DNA of 64,000 bases from Planctomycetales bacterium 10988 (GCA_009664345.1 CP043547.1:2694709-2758708), one strand, 5' to 3'; positions 34,429 to 43,549 are shown, counted from the stretch's first letter. Translations and numbers: made by a program. Notes: generated by a model from the letters alone, not told the origin.

Positions 34429-34716
34429 ATGGAAATTATTGTTGCCATTATCGGTTGGATTTTATTTGGTTTGGTCATCGGTGCGATTGCCCGCTTCTTG
34501 GTTCCAGGCCGTCAAACGATGTCCTATTTGATGACGACCCTCTTGGGGATGATTGGCTCGGTCGCTGGTGGAGTCTTGATGTATTTCTTCAGCGGTGCTC
34601 CGAATGGCGAAGAGTTTGCCTTTCAACCTTCGGGTTGGTTGATGTCGATCGTCGGTGCCGTGGTTGTTCTCTTGATTTATATTCAATTGATTCAACGCCG
34701 AGCTGACACCGTCTAA
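34429..34716 (+). CDS. GlsB/YeaQ/YmgE-family membrane protein
   Basis: 95 residues, three hydrophobic helices: IVAIIGWILFGLVIGAIARF, LMTTLLGMIGSVAGGVLMYF and WLMSIVGAVVVLLIYIQLI. The first helix ending IGAIARFLVPGR and the G-rich second helix are diagnostic of this transglycosylase-associated / general stress family. The biochemical role is not settled. The family is often induced by stress. AAAGG lies ahead of the ATG. Closed by a strong terminator at 34741. Confidence 0.92.
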   Translation: MEIIVAIIGWILFGLVIGAIARFLVPGRQTMSYLMTTLLGMIGSVAGGVLMYFFSGAPNGEEFAFQPSGWLMSIVGAVVVLLIYIQLIQRRADTV

Positions 34717-34740
34717 CCGAATTGAAATATATAGAAACAA

Positions 34741-34782
34741 AAAAGGCTTGTAGTTTTTCGCTACAAGCCTTTTTCTATTTAT
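34741..34782. terminator. Strong bidirectional terminator
   Basis: AAAAGGCTTGTAG and CTACAAGCCTTTT pair perfectly around TTTTTCG, followed by TTCTATTTAT. It separates the GlsB gene from the convergent SDR gene. Confidence 0.88.
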
Positions 34783-34797
34783 AAGAATAGAATTAAA

Positions 34798-35574
34798 TTA
34801 TTCCAATGTTTTTGCCATGCCGCCGCCATCAACAACAATGGTTTCTCCGGTAATATAGCTTCCTGCATCACTTGCCAACAACAGCGCTGGCCCCATCAAT
34901 TCTTCCGGTTGTCCCCACCGCTTGAGTGCCGTTTGTGCTGAGAAAGCCGCTTGTGCTTCTTCATCCAATAAACTCTTGGGCAAATCTGTCAGAAAAGGAC
35001 CGGGGGCAATGCAATTAACCGTAATATTTGACAGTCCTAAATCCAAAGCACTTCCACGCATTAAACCAAGTAAGCCAGATTTCGAAGCCGAATAAGGAGC
35101 CCTGCCCGCTTTGGATGCAAGCCCCATCACCGAAGAAATATGAATAATGCGACCCCAGTTTCGTTCCTTCATTTGTGGAACCAGCAACTTTGACAATAGC
35201 ATGCCGGCTGACAAATTTAATTCAATCACTTGATCCCATTTATCTTCGGAGACTTCATCAATAGGTTCAGGAATGTTTGTCCCGGCATTGTTAATAAAAA
35301 TATCAACACGACCAAATTCATCAAGAGCGGCCTCCGCAAGGGCCTTCGTCTCTTCTCGCTTTGTCAGATCCGCCACAAAGTAGGAACCTTTACTTTCCGT
35401 TCCTGTTAAAATTTCTTTCAAGGCCGCCTTTAGTTTATCTTCACTACGACTACAAAGAAATATATCAGCACCCGCTTGGGCCAAGCCGGTCGCCATCGCT
35501 TTTCCTAGCCCCTGACTTCCGCCAGTGATGAGGGCTACTTTGCCTTGAAGATTAAACATCTCGGGAAATTTCAT
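34798..35574 (-). CDS. SDR-family oxidoreductase
   Basis: 258 residues from the ATG at 35574. Complete classical SDR: cofactor motif ALITGGSQGLGKAMA, NNAG motif (INNAGTNIPEP), catalytic Ser in IHISSVMG, YxxxK as YSASK, PG motif (IAPGPFLTD) and closing SYITGETIVVDGGGMA. It resembles FabG and gluconate 5-dehydrogenase-type enzymes; substrate unknown. The start is uncertain: an upstream in-frame ATG at 35640 has a GGAG sequence ahead, which would add 22 residues with no family match. The gene is divergent from the photolyase, and repeat copy C lies between them. Confidence 0.88.
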   Translation of the reverse strand: MKFPEMFNLQGKVALITGGSQGLGKAMATGLAQAGADIFLCSRSEDKLKAALKEILTGTESKGSYFVADLTKREETKALAEAALDEFGRVDIFINNAGTNIPEPIDEVSEDKWDQVIELNLSAGMLLSKLLVPQMKERNWGRIIHISSVMGLASKAGRAPYSASKSGLLGLMRGSALDLGLSNITVNCIAPGPFLTDLPKSLLDEEAQAAFSAQTALKRWGQPEELMGPALLLASDAGSYITGETIVVDGGGMAKTLE

Positions 35575-35718
35575 CTCAACTCGCTTTCTCAACCAAAGAA
35601 ATGATTGCTCATCGACCAAGTTCCCATGAAGGAACTTCATCGAGCTTTCTTCTCCACTTTCCACCTGGAAAACGGTGACTACGATACCTAGTAGAAACGT
35701 ACTTCGCAAGGATCAATT

Positions 35719-35805
35719 TTTAGAGTTTGTGGTCAGAAGTAAATTGGAAGTCACCTTTTCCCGGTGTTTACTTGGTTCTGAAGAGTTTTGACCACTGGCT
35801 CTTAA
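35719..35805 (-). repeat. Dispersed 85-bp inverted-end repeat, copy C
   Basis: On the minus strand it begins TAAGAGCCAGTGGTCAAAAC, the same 20 bases as copy A, and ends GACCACAAACTCTAAA. It ends 29 bp before the photolyase ATG (35835) and lies in the divergent spacer with the SDR gene. Confidence 0.75.
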
Positions 35806-35834
35806 ATTCATAACCGAATCACAACGATTATTGA

Positions 35835-37400
35835 ATGAAGCTTATGCGTAATTTAGTCCTCGTCTTGGGTGATCAATTAGACCATTCTTCCCCTGTCTTT
35901 GAGGCGTTCGATAAAAAGAAAGATGCCATTTGGATGGCGGAGGTTGCGGAAGAAGCCACCCATGTTTGGTGTCATAAAACACGGCTTGTTTTGTTTTTTT
36001 CCGCGATGCGTCATTTTAAAGAGGAGTTGGAAAAGAAAAAGTTTCCCGTGGAATATCACGCGTTAAAAACAGATAAAAGAAAGGATCGTGGAAAGACTTT
36101 TGCGGAGGTATTAAAGCGATCTGTCAAAGAACATCAACCTGAGAAATTGATTGTTCTCGAACCGGGAGACTATCGAGTTCAAGAAGCTTTACAACAGCAA
36201 GCGGAATCCCTTGGGATCGAACTTGAAATTAAAGCAGACCCCCATTTTTATTATTCCAAGGAAGCCTTTCAACAATGGGCAAGTGGCCGAAAGTTGCTTG
36301 TACTGGAAACTTTTTATCGTCAACTTCGAAAAGAGTTTGACATTTTAATGAAAGGGAAGAAGCCCCTCGGAGGCAGTTGGAATTTCGATAAAGAAAACCG
36401 CGAGAATTTTTCAAAAGATGGTCCGGGAAAAATAAAAGCCCCGCGATCTTTTCGAACGGATGCAACTACAGATGAAGTGATGAAATTGGTCAATCAACGC
36501 TTTGCTTCGCATCCTGGAAGTGTTGAATCATTTGATCTGCCGGTGACGAGAAAACAAAGCCTAAAGCTATTAAAAGATTTTATACAACACCGGTTGCCTC
36601 GCTTTGGAGACTATCAAGATGCTTCTTGGACCGAGCGACCTTTTCTCTATCACTCTCGTCTTTCCGCCCCGCTGAATCTTCACTTATTGAACCCCCGCGA
36701 AGTCGTCCAGGCAGCCGAAGACGCCTATCATCAGAAAGAGGCTCCTTTAAATTGTGTAGAAGGTTTTATCAGACAAATTCTCGGATGGCGGGAATTTGTC
36801 CGTGGTATTTATTGGCTCAAGATGCCACGTTATGAAACATTAAATAGTTTAGATTGTGAAGACTTGGATGTTCCTTCGTTCTATTGGGATGGAGAAACGG
36901 ACATGCAGTGTATTCACCAATCGATCTCTCAAGTGAAGGAATTCGCGTACGCGCATCATATTCAACGGCTGATGATTTTGGGATTGTTTGCTCAGTTGTT
37001 AGGGGTTCATCCTTATCAATTTCATCTTTGGCATATGGCGATGTATGCAGATGCGATTGATTGGGTAAGCCTGCCGAATACCCTGGGCATGAGCCAACAT
37101 GGAGATGGGGGAATCGTCGGGACGAAGCCTTATTGTGCAAGCGGCAATTACATCTCTCGCATGAGCAACTATTGTAAAAACTGCCGGTATCAGCCGAAAA
37201 AAGCTTATGGCGAAAATGCTTGTCCGGTCACGACTCTCTATTGGGATTTTCTCTCTCGGCATCGAAAGGCTTTTGAGAACAACCGCCGGATGATGTTTCA
37301 AATGAAAAATTTAGAAAAGAAAGAAGAAAAAGAACTTCAACAAATTTATCAACAAGCCGAAAGAGTCAAACAATCTATTCGCTTTCAGCCTCCCACATAA
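35835..37400 (+). CDS. phrB: Iron-sulfur bacterial cryptochrome/(6-4) photolyase
   Basis: 521 residues. An alpha/beta antenna-type N-terminal domain (VLVLGDQLDHSSPVF) is followed by a helical FAD-binding domain with FIRQILGWREFVRGIYWL and HHIQRLMILGLFAQLLGVHP. Four cysteines, C359, C447, C450 and C463, match the spacing of the [4Fe-4S] ligands of Agrobacterium PhrB (350, 438, 441, 454) with a constant offset of nine. Proteins of this group repair (6-4) photoproducts by light-driven electron transfer, and some serve as photosensors. Two ATGs lie near the start; a strong ribosome binding site is lacking. Symbol by similarity. Repeat copy C is just upstream. Confidence 0.9.
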   Translation: MKLMRNLVLVLGDQLDHSSPVFEAFDKKKDAIWMAEVAEEATHVWCHKTRLVLFFSAMRHFKEELEKKKFPVEYHALKTDKRKDRGKTFAEVLKRSVKEHQPEKLIVLEPGDYRVQEALQQQAESLGIELEIKADPHFYYSKEAFQQWASGRKLLVLETFYRQLRKEFDILMKGKKPLGGSWNFDKENRENFSKDGPGKIKAPRSFRTDATTDEVMKLVNQRFASHPGSVESFDLPVTRKQSLKLLKDFIQHRLPRFGDYQDASWTERPFLYHSRLSAPLNLHLLNPREVVQAAEDAYHQKEAPLNCVEGFIRQILGWREFVRGIYWLKMPRYETLNSLDCEDLDVPSFYWDGETDMQCIHQSISQVKEFAYAHHIQRLMILGLFAQLLGVHPYQFHLWHMAMYADAIDWVSLPNTLGMSQHGDGGIVGTKPYCASGNYISRMSNYCKNCRYQPKKAYGENACPVTTLYWDFLSRHRKAFENNRRMMFQMKNLEKKEEKELQQIYQQAERVKQSIRFQPPT

Positions 37401-37414
37401 AATACTTTTTGTAT

Positions 37415-39964
37415 TTAGGCAGTTTGTTGAAGTGAAATTTCTAGTTGTTTTAACTCTTGTTGAAGTTGTTGTTTTTCCGTTTCAATAAGTGCTTGTTGAC
37501 CAAAACGAACATGATAAAACTTTTCTACAATGGAAGTGGGAATCACGGCAACGGCGGCCGTTTCCTCACGTTGGGCTAATTGATTTTTAACGCTTTCAGC
37601 AAATTCCCAAGGGGTTTGTTCGGTGGTCCGGTTGAAGTGATGCCGTTTTAATACCATTTCCAGCTGTTGATAAAAGGCCAATGCTTGTAAGGTGGCTTCG
37701 GTCTTTCGATACGTACCGTTAGACTTTTTTCGTTTCTTTCCTCTCAACAATAAATATGCTTTCCGTATCCCCCAAAACATACCGAAAAGTAGCCCGACCG
37801 CGATCAACAACACCACCCCAATTTTTAAACTCCCCCAGATTTGAGAATATCGTCCTCTGCTCCCGGATTCCTGGAGAAGCCATTCGGTGAACGTGTGCCA
37901 CAACGGTTGGCGGTCGAGCCAAACTTGGAAGGTAACCCACATATCACGGATCGGATAATAGATGATTTGATACTGCCGGGAGGCATTCATTCCCATAATA
38001 TAGGTCGACCAAACGGAGTCGAGATAATCCGTAATTTGTCGCCAGATGACAAAGCCAATCGCTTGTTCCTCGACAAATAGATCCCGTTCATCCGGCGGAG
38101 TCGCATCGAGTGTGAGCCAATAACCAGGCTTCTCCTCACCTTGGGGAATATAGGCTTCGACCCAAGCATGGGCATGATATTGGCGAAATTTATAAAACTT
38201 CCCCAGGTCGTTCCACTCACCTCCACTGAAGCCCGTGACGACGCGAGCGGGAATCCCTTGAGAACGTAACATTAACGCCAGCGCGCTTGCATAAAATTCA
38301 CAATGCCCTTGTTTATCATCACGAAGAAAACGGACAATCGGATCAATGTTTCTATCCTGAGCTGGTCGCGTTGTCACACTATAACGGAATTCCCCTGAGT
38401 CTCGTAAATACGATTGCAAGGTAAACGCAACGGTTTCCACGTCATCCGCGGGAACTCTCTCATACATATTGAAAGCGAACTCTTGATCCTCTTCTTCGTC
38501 TCGATTTCCACCCTGTTGCCGGAATGACTTCAATCTTTCCAAGTGGGGAAGCGGGGTATCGACCAACTCCTCGGTGAGCTCTTGAATGTAAGAAAGTGAG
38601 TTTGATTGCTCTCTACGACGTTGAAACAAGTGATACTGTGTCAAATGGTGAAATTGTTGCCGTTCCAACTTTCGTTCTTCTAAATTGATGAAGTCATAGT
38701 AAAAACGTCGCACCCGATAGTTGGGCATCCGGCTGGGCTGCCGTGAATATTCATAGCCCCAACAATAAAGCCGAAATTGCAACTTTTGGTTATTGGTATT
38801 TTCCTGACGACGGAGGAGTTTCTGAGTTTCGTCAAAGCGGAGGTAACGATTGGCCTTGATTCGGCCCAAAGGATAGCAAGCGTAAAGATGTTCATCCTGT
38901 GTGGGATGAATATCAATTTCTTGAATGAGGAGCCCCTTGGCATTGCCAGGTGGGCGATGCTGCAACTCCGGGGGATTCGGGTCTGTCGGCATATAAGGGG
39001 ACCAACGACCGGAACGGTAGCGAGTCAGGATTTCTCCACGTAAACGAGGCGGCTCCAGGAGGCGTATCGATTCTTTTGTCTCGGGATCAATCAGGCGGAG
39101 GTCCAAAACTTCCGTGGGATTGCTCAGAATCGTGCCGACCGTATTGACGTCAATTTCGCTATTGAACCCACTGACCTTTTGAGCCATTTCGGATTTGACG
39201 TTCCAATCTCCGTCCTCCGCTCGGGGGGAAAGGAAAAACAGTAGCAGGGCACAACCCAGGGCAAACGTCCAAAACGTCCCGGCTCTCAGCAGCACCATAC
39301 GAGTGATCTTGCCATAGTGCGGCCCGGCAAACAGACTTCCTTGCACCACGCTTCTTTGCCTGGCAAGGGGCCAAATCGTTTGCCACAAAGGAGATGGATC
39401 GGAATTTGAGGAGGGCCGAAAGAAAGAGAACGTCCGCTTCATCCACTGTGGCATGGCGGGGCTCGCCTCTTGCAGTTCGGGTTGGACAGCGAGTTGCTCT
39501 CGCCACTGGAGAAAAAGGAGCAAACAGAGTAACGCCAGGAAGTAATAGATCGCCAGCAGGAACCCGAACCAGATTTCTAAATTCAAGGCACATGCCACGG
39601 TGACTTGCAAAAGGCTGGACGTAAATAACAACCAATAATGTCGGACTTGCTTTTCCTGAAAGAGAAGAACGACCTGCCAATAGGCAAGTAGATGAGAAAT
39701 CGTCAGCAGCCAGGTTTCGCGATCAAGGGTTTCCAGTTGCCAGATCGCAATTCCGACGGCAATCAAAGCGGCCACATTCGCCATGGGGTTCGAGAGTCGA
39801 ATCCAGCCTTTGTAATCCGTGACATAAACGGCAGTCGCGGCTAAGAGAGTGATGACCAAAGGAAGAACCATCTCATGTTCTCCCAAGCCCATCAAGATTG
39901 CCCCTAATGCGACAAGCAACGCCATGGAAAAATGCAAAATAATCGGGCGTGGATGCATTAGCAT
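37415..39964 (-). CDS. TgpA-like transglutaminase membrane protein (DUF3488)
   Basis: 849 residues. Five or six N-terminal helices (about 10-165), a further helix near 225 (LLRAGTFWTFALGCALLLFF), a periplasmic segment, then a transglutaminase-like core. The catalytic triad is visible: C555 (GHCEFYASALALMLRSQGI), H599 (HAHAWVEAYI) and D620 (LTLDATPP). One more membrane helix (about 715-735) and a cytoplasmic DUF4129-like end (ALAFYQQLEMVLKRHHFNR, TPWEFAESV) follow. TgpA-type proteins form an envelope system with MoxR and DUF58 partners, both of which lie just upstream. Substrate unknown. The stop lies 14 bp from the convergent photolyase stop. Confidence 0.9.
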   Translation of the reverse strand: MLMHPRPIILHFSMALLVALGAILMGLGEHEMVLPLVITLLAATAVYVTDYKGWIRLSNPMANVAALIAVGIAIWQLETLDRETWLLTISHLLAYWQVVLLFQEKQVRHYWLLFTSSLLQVTVACALNLEIWFGFLLAIYYFLALLCLLLFLQWREQLAVQPELQEASPAMPQWMKRTFSFFRPSSNSDPSPLWQTIWPLARQRSVVQGSLFAGPHYGKITRMVLLRAGTFWTFALGCALLLFFLSPRAEDGDWNVKSEMAQKVSGFNSEIDVNTVGTILSNPTEVLDLRLIDPETKESIRLLEPPRLRGEILTRYRSGRWSPYMPTDPNPPELQHRPPGNAKGLLIQEIDIHPTQDEHLYACYPLGRIKANRYLRFDETQKLLRRQENTNNQKLQFRLYCWGYEYSRQPSRMPNYRVRRFYYDFINLEERKLERQQFHHLTQYHLFQRRREQSNSLSYIQELTEELVDTPLPHLERLKSFRQQGGNRDEEEDQEFAFNMYERVPADDVETVAFTLQSYLRDSGEFRYSVTTRPAQDRNIDPIVRFLRDDKQGHCEFYASALALMLRSQGIPARVVTGFSGGEWNDLGKFYKFRQYHAHAWVEAYIPQGEEKPGYWLTLDATPPDERDLFVEEQAIGFVIWRQITDYLDSVWSTYIMGMNASRQYQIIYYPIRDMWVTFQVWLDRQPLWHTFTEWLLQESGSRGRYSQIWGSLKIGVVLLIAVGLLFGMFWGIRKAYLLLRGKKRKKSNGTYRKTEATLQALAFYQQLEMVLKRHHFNRTTEQTPWEFAESVKNQLAQREETAAVAVIPTSIVEKFYHVRFGQQALIETEKQQLQQELKQLEISLQQTA

Positions 39965-40039
39965 TACTCTGTTCCTCGTATCAAATGGCGATCAAGGCAG
40001 CGGTCAGTGATCGAAACTTTCGCTTGTAATGTTTTCTTC

Positions 40040-41332
40040 TTAGACCCCGGCCTCGGTCAGGAGGGCATTCGAATCTTCCGAGAGCCTCCCGTCCAAACTG
40101 AACAGTTCATCGAGGTCCCCCTCGGGCACAATCAGTTGGACCATATTTTCATACAGCCCCCCGAGATGCCAAATGTCTTCCGGGTCGGCCACGGTTTCTA
40201 GTTCCGGCAAATGGAGCTTCTTCGTGGTTACGACAATCAGGGTATGGTTAGAACCAATCCGGTTGGAGTATTTTCGAAGATATTCTTTGAGGGAAAATTC
40301 CGGATCAGCCTCGGCGACTGCCAAGCGGACGAAGATATCTCGCAGCAAAGTTTGCGAGGTCGGACCTAGTAAGAACTCCGGTTTTGTCGAAGCGATTCCC
40401 AACCCGAGTTGGCAACTGCCTTGTTGGGTAATGTCACGAGCCATACTCGCCGTAAAGCTCAGTGCCCGTTCGACATAGGCATAATCGATCGGTTCGGGAT
40501 TCTCTGGAATCCAAGGAATGACCAAGAGAAAAGTATCCCGGCCATGCGGTTGTTCGAATTGCCGCACCACCAACCGATCCAGGCGAGCGGAAGTCTTCCA
40601 GTGAATCCATTGAAAACTATCGCCGGTTTGATAGTCGCGAAGGCTATGAAACTCTCCGCTTCGCTGACCAAAACGGGTTTGCGAAAGATGGCTCAATTCC
40701 TCTTGGCGTCGCCGTTGCAGTTCCTTCCAACGGGAGGAGATCGTTCCAAGTTGTGGATAGACCAAGAGTTCCGCAGTTTCAGGAATCACTTTGCGATAGC
40801 GAACCAAGCCGAAAGGATATTCCGTTCGAAGCGTCATCGGACCAAGACGATACCGCCCTCGATGCATTAAAACTCCCCGATAGCTGGCCGTGCAGGTCTT
40901 GTGAGCGGGGATCGAGGCGAAATGAACCCGCCCGACGAGCGGGGTATGTTTCCCAGGATAATCAAAGAGAGATCGCATCGACTTGCTGATCTCCCATTGA
41001 AGTGGATCGAAGATCGAGACGCCTCGCACTGAAAAATAACGGCGATTCGAGGTCACTTCCAGTTCGACGCCAAAGGGGTCTCCGGCACAGACTCCCCAAG
41101 GCAGATGCCGCGTCACACGGATTTTGCTCAACATACTGCCGGAAAACCAAAGATTGATCACCAGCGGAGGAATCATCAATGCCCAGAGCAAGATCATCAG
41201 ATTGATCTGCTGTCGAGCGGCACCTGCGGCGATGAAGGCAATCATCAAGATGTACCACCAGCCCGCTCGGGTAAACATTAAACGCAAGAGGAACCCTCCC
41301 AGCCTGCCAAATTCGAGATGAAAGGTCTTCAC
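40040..41332 (-). CDS. DUF58-domain membrane protein
   Basis: 430 residues. Two N-terminal helices (about 15-60: YILMIAFIAAGAARQQINLM and ILLWALMIPPLVINLWF) lead to a large domain with the DUF58 hallmark GEFHSLRDYQTGDSFQWIHWKTSARLDRLVVRQFEQ (around 218-255). A vWA-like fold follows (DTFLLVIPWIP, then RALSFTASMARDITQQG and HTLIVVTTKK). DUF58 proteins pair with MoxR ATPases and act in envelope assembly or stress, with details poorly known. It lies between the channel gene (120 bp upstream) and the transglutaminase gene (75 bp downstream) on the same strand. Confidence 0.9.
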   Translation of the reverse strand: MKTFHLEFGRLGGFLLRLMFTRAGWWYILMIAFIAAGAARQQINLMILLWALMIPPLVINLWFSGSMLSKIRVTRHLPWGVCAGDPFGVELEVTSNRRYFSVRGVSIFDPLQWEISKSMRSLFDYPGKHTPLVGRVHFASIPAHKTCTASYRGVLMHRGRYRLGPMTLRTEYPFGLVRYRKVIPETAELLVYPQLGTISSRWKELQRRRQEELSHLSQTRFGQRSGEFHSLRDYQTGDSFQWIHWKTSARLDRLVVRQFEQPHGRDTFLLVIPWIPENPEPIDYAYVERALSFTASMARDITQQGSCQLGLGIASTKPEFLLGPTSQTLLRDIFVRLAVAEADPEFSLKEYLRKYSNRIGSNHTLIVVTTKKLHLPELETVADPEDIWHLGGLYENMVQLIVPEGDLDELFSLDGRLSEDSNALLTEAGV

Positions 41333-41452
41333 GGAACAATCCGCAGCCGTTCATTCTATCTTAGTGCTCCGCTTCTTCCCAATCAATTCAGGCAGAAAAA
41401 AGAACGAGCATCGCTGTGAAGTGTCGAGATTTGTATGACGGGAGAACCTCGG

Positions 41453-42391
41453 TCACTGATCCGGATCACGGCCAAATTCAATCCGAAGCCTTAAATCATT
41501 GAGGGATTTTTGCAGTTGTTCAACCTGCTGCTCAATGACGCGGACTTCTCCACCGATGGACATGAATTGCCCGGTCGCCCTTTGGTGGGCAACCCGACGA
41601 TTGACGTCGCTTCGCCGTGCTTCCTCTTGGGCTTCATCCATACTATTGAGAATGACCCCGATGAAGAGATTGAGCATGATCCACGTTCCCAACATGACGA
41701 AGGAAACAAAGAACACCGCTCCGATCAAGGGCTGGGCTTTGGGGATCGTTTCGATCCCGGTGGTATTGGTATAAGGATAGACATCCGAGCCATACATCTG
41801 GATGTACATCACATCGGTCCAGTCTTCCAAGGTCACCACACGGAACAAGGAAAGCATGGCCGTTTGCAAATCGCGAAAGTGAACCGGGTCGTTATCGCGA
41901 AAGAGAAAGACCGCTAAGACCGCATAGACATAGAAATGGAGTGCCAAGAGCAAACCGATGTACCCCATGGATGGGATACTTTTCAGCAAGGCACTGACGA
42001 TCAGTTGCAGCTTGGGAACGGCGGTCACCAGTCGCAAGGCCCGAATGATCCGAGCCAATCGCAAGACCGCCGCGTATTGGGCATCGACGGGAAGAAAACA
42101 AACGACGATGATCAAGAAGTCAAAGATATTCCAAGGGTCTTTGAAATATCGATAGAAATGGCGACCGTGCTGCCCCATTTTCATAGCGGCTTCAATCACG
42201 AAGAGCCAAATAATAAGCTCATTGATCCAACTTAGATAAACCCCATACCGCGCGACAATCTCCGGATAGGTTTCGATCCCCACCAGAATCGCAGCCAAGA
42301 CAATCAGCCCTAGAATGAAGTGCTGGAAGTTCTTTGATTGAACAACAAGTTGTAATTTGCGCTGAAGCGAAGGCGACGGTTTAGCCATCAA
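41453..42391 (-). CDS. Voltage-gated cation channel, single-domain, Ca-type filter
   Basis: 312 residues, six-helix NaChBac/NavAb-type subunit that should form a tetramer. The S4 sensor is LRLARIIRALRLVTAVPK (110-127) with spaced arginines. The selectivity filter is TLEDWTD (187-193; coded by 41813-41833), where NavAb has TLESWSM; both substituted positions are acidic here. Between filter and S6 lies a long turret (about 198-222, YGSDVYPYTNTTGIETIPKA). S6 is AVFFVSFVMLGTWIMLNLFIGVILNS. A C-terminal coiled coil (VRVIEQQVEQLQKSLNDLRL) follows, as in other bacterial channels. GAGGAAG precedes the start. It sits inside the MoxR-DUF58-transglutaminase set, 216 bp after the MoxR gene. Confidence 0.9.
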   Translation of the reverse strand: MMAKPSPSLQRKLQLVVQSKNFQHFILGLIVLAAILVGIETYPEIVARYGVYLSWINELIIWLFVIEAAMKMGQHGRHFYRYFKDPWNIFDFLIIVVCFLPVDAQYAAVLRLARIIRALRLVTAVPKLQLIVSALLKSIPSMGYIGLLLALHFYVYAVLAVFLFRDNDPVHFRDLQTAMLSLFRVVTLEDWTDVMYIQMYGSDVYPYTNTTGIETIPKAQPLIGAVFFVSFVMLGTWIMLNLFIGVILNSMDEAQEEARRSDVNRRVAHQRATGQFMSIGGEVRVIEQQVEQLQKSLNDLRLRIEFGRDPDQ

Positions 42392-42607
42392 TCGTCTCGT
42401 AAACTCTTCCTCAGAGTGAAATTATCAGGGAGTAACGGAGTCTCGTAGCTGGGAGGATCGGGCAGAAGCCCAGTAGGGGAATTGAAGTTTATCATACAAA
42501 GGCCCTAGCAAAGAGCGAGTACCACCTCGGGCAATTCCGCACTCTTTTTTGAAAAAGTACCGAATGAATCCAAGAGCTTCCTTCGAGGTCGCCCGAATCT
42601 TCGCCCT

Positions 42608-43549
42608 TTAAGAAGGAACCGGAATGGCATCGACAAGACGTTTGATCAAGGTTTCCACACTTTCCCGCTGCCCGGTGTGATGGAAACCCTTCGGTAGGAC
42701 CCGGTGGGCTAACGTCGGCACTGCCAAGCGTTTAAAGTCATCTGGAATCAGATAATCCCGCCCTTCCACAAAGGCCATCGCTTGGGCAGCCCGGAAAAAG
42801 GCCAAGAGCCCCCGCGTGCTGATCCCCACATGCAGGGCTTCCGAATCGCGGGTGGCATGGATGATATCCAACAGATATTCTTCCAACGATTCTTCGATGG
42901 TGACTTCATGCACGCCTTTACGAAGACTCAGCAAATCCTCAATCGAAAGAATCGGTTGTAGTTCCTCGACGGGCTCTCCATTGAGATGATCCTTCAAGAT
43001 TTGAGCTTCGATCTCTCGCGGTGGATAGCCGACTTTAATCCGAAACAGGAAGCGATCAAGCTGGCTTTCCGGCAGCGGATAAGTTCCTTCGAACTCAAAA
43101 GGGTTTTGCGTGGCAATCACAATAAAAGGATCGGGCAACGGATGCGAAACGCCATCAACGGAGATTTGACGATCGCTCATCGCTTCCAAGAGGGCACTTT
43201 GCGTCCGAGGGGTCGTCCGGTTGATTTCATCGGCCAGGACCACATTGGCAAAAAGCGGCCCTGGTTTATAAGTAAAATCGCCCGTCTGATTGTTATAAAG
43301 GCTTGTCCCAACGATATCGCTGGGCAACAGGTCAGGCGTGAGTTGCAGACGGCAAAAATTTCCATCGATACAGTGAGCCAACGCTTTTCCAATCAGGGTC
43401 TTCCCAACCCCCGGCACATCTTCAAGCAAGACATGCCCTTCCGCCAAGACCGCGATGACGCACAGCCGTACGATCTCGGGTTTCCCCAAGACGACTTTTG
43501 CCATGTGTTCTTCAAGTTCCGTAAGTCGCGACTGAACCTCTTCGGTCAT
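42608..43549 (-). CDS. MoxR-family AAA+ ATPase
   Basis: 313 residues. Walker A is EDVPGVGKTLIGKAL, Walker B is VVLADEINRTTPRTQSALLEAM; the sensor 1 region VIATQNPFEFEGTYPLPES and the following LDRFLFRI are the MoxR signature. The C-terminal helical lid contains RGLLAFFRAAQAMAFVEGRDY. MoxR ATPases act as chaperones for vWA- or DUF58-type partners. It is first in a leftward row with the ion channel, DUF58 and transglutaminase genes, and is followed by a 216-bp gap before the channel. Confidence 0.95.
   Translation of the reverse strand: MTEEVQSRLTELEEHMAKVVLGKPEIVRLCVIAVLAEGHVLLEDVPGVGKTLIGKALAHCIDGNFCRLQLTPDLLPSDIVGTSLYNNQTGDFTYKPGPLFANVVLADEINRTTPRTQSALLEAMSDRQISVDGVSHPLPDPFIVIATQNPFEFEGTYPLPESQLDRFLFRIKVGYPPREIEAQILKDHLNGEPVEELQPILSIEDLLSLRKGVHEVTIEESLEEYLLDIIHATRDSEALHVGISTRGLLAFFRAAQAMAFVEGRDYLIPDDFKRLAVPTLAHRVLPKGFHHTGQRESVETLIKRLVDAIPVPS

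Noticed and set aside
42500-42550. A T-box-like string (GAGGTGGTACTCGC on the minus strand) between MoxR and the channel gene
   Set aside because: The rest of a T-box leader is absent, the downstream gene is not an aminoacyl-tRNA synthetase or amino-acid gene, and T-boxes are not expected in this phylum.
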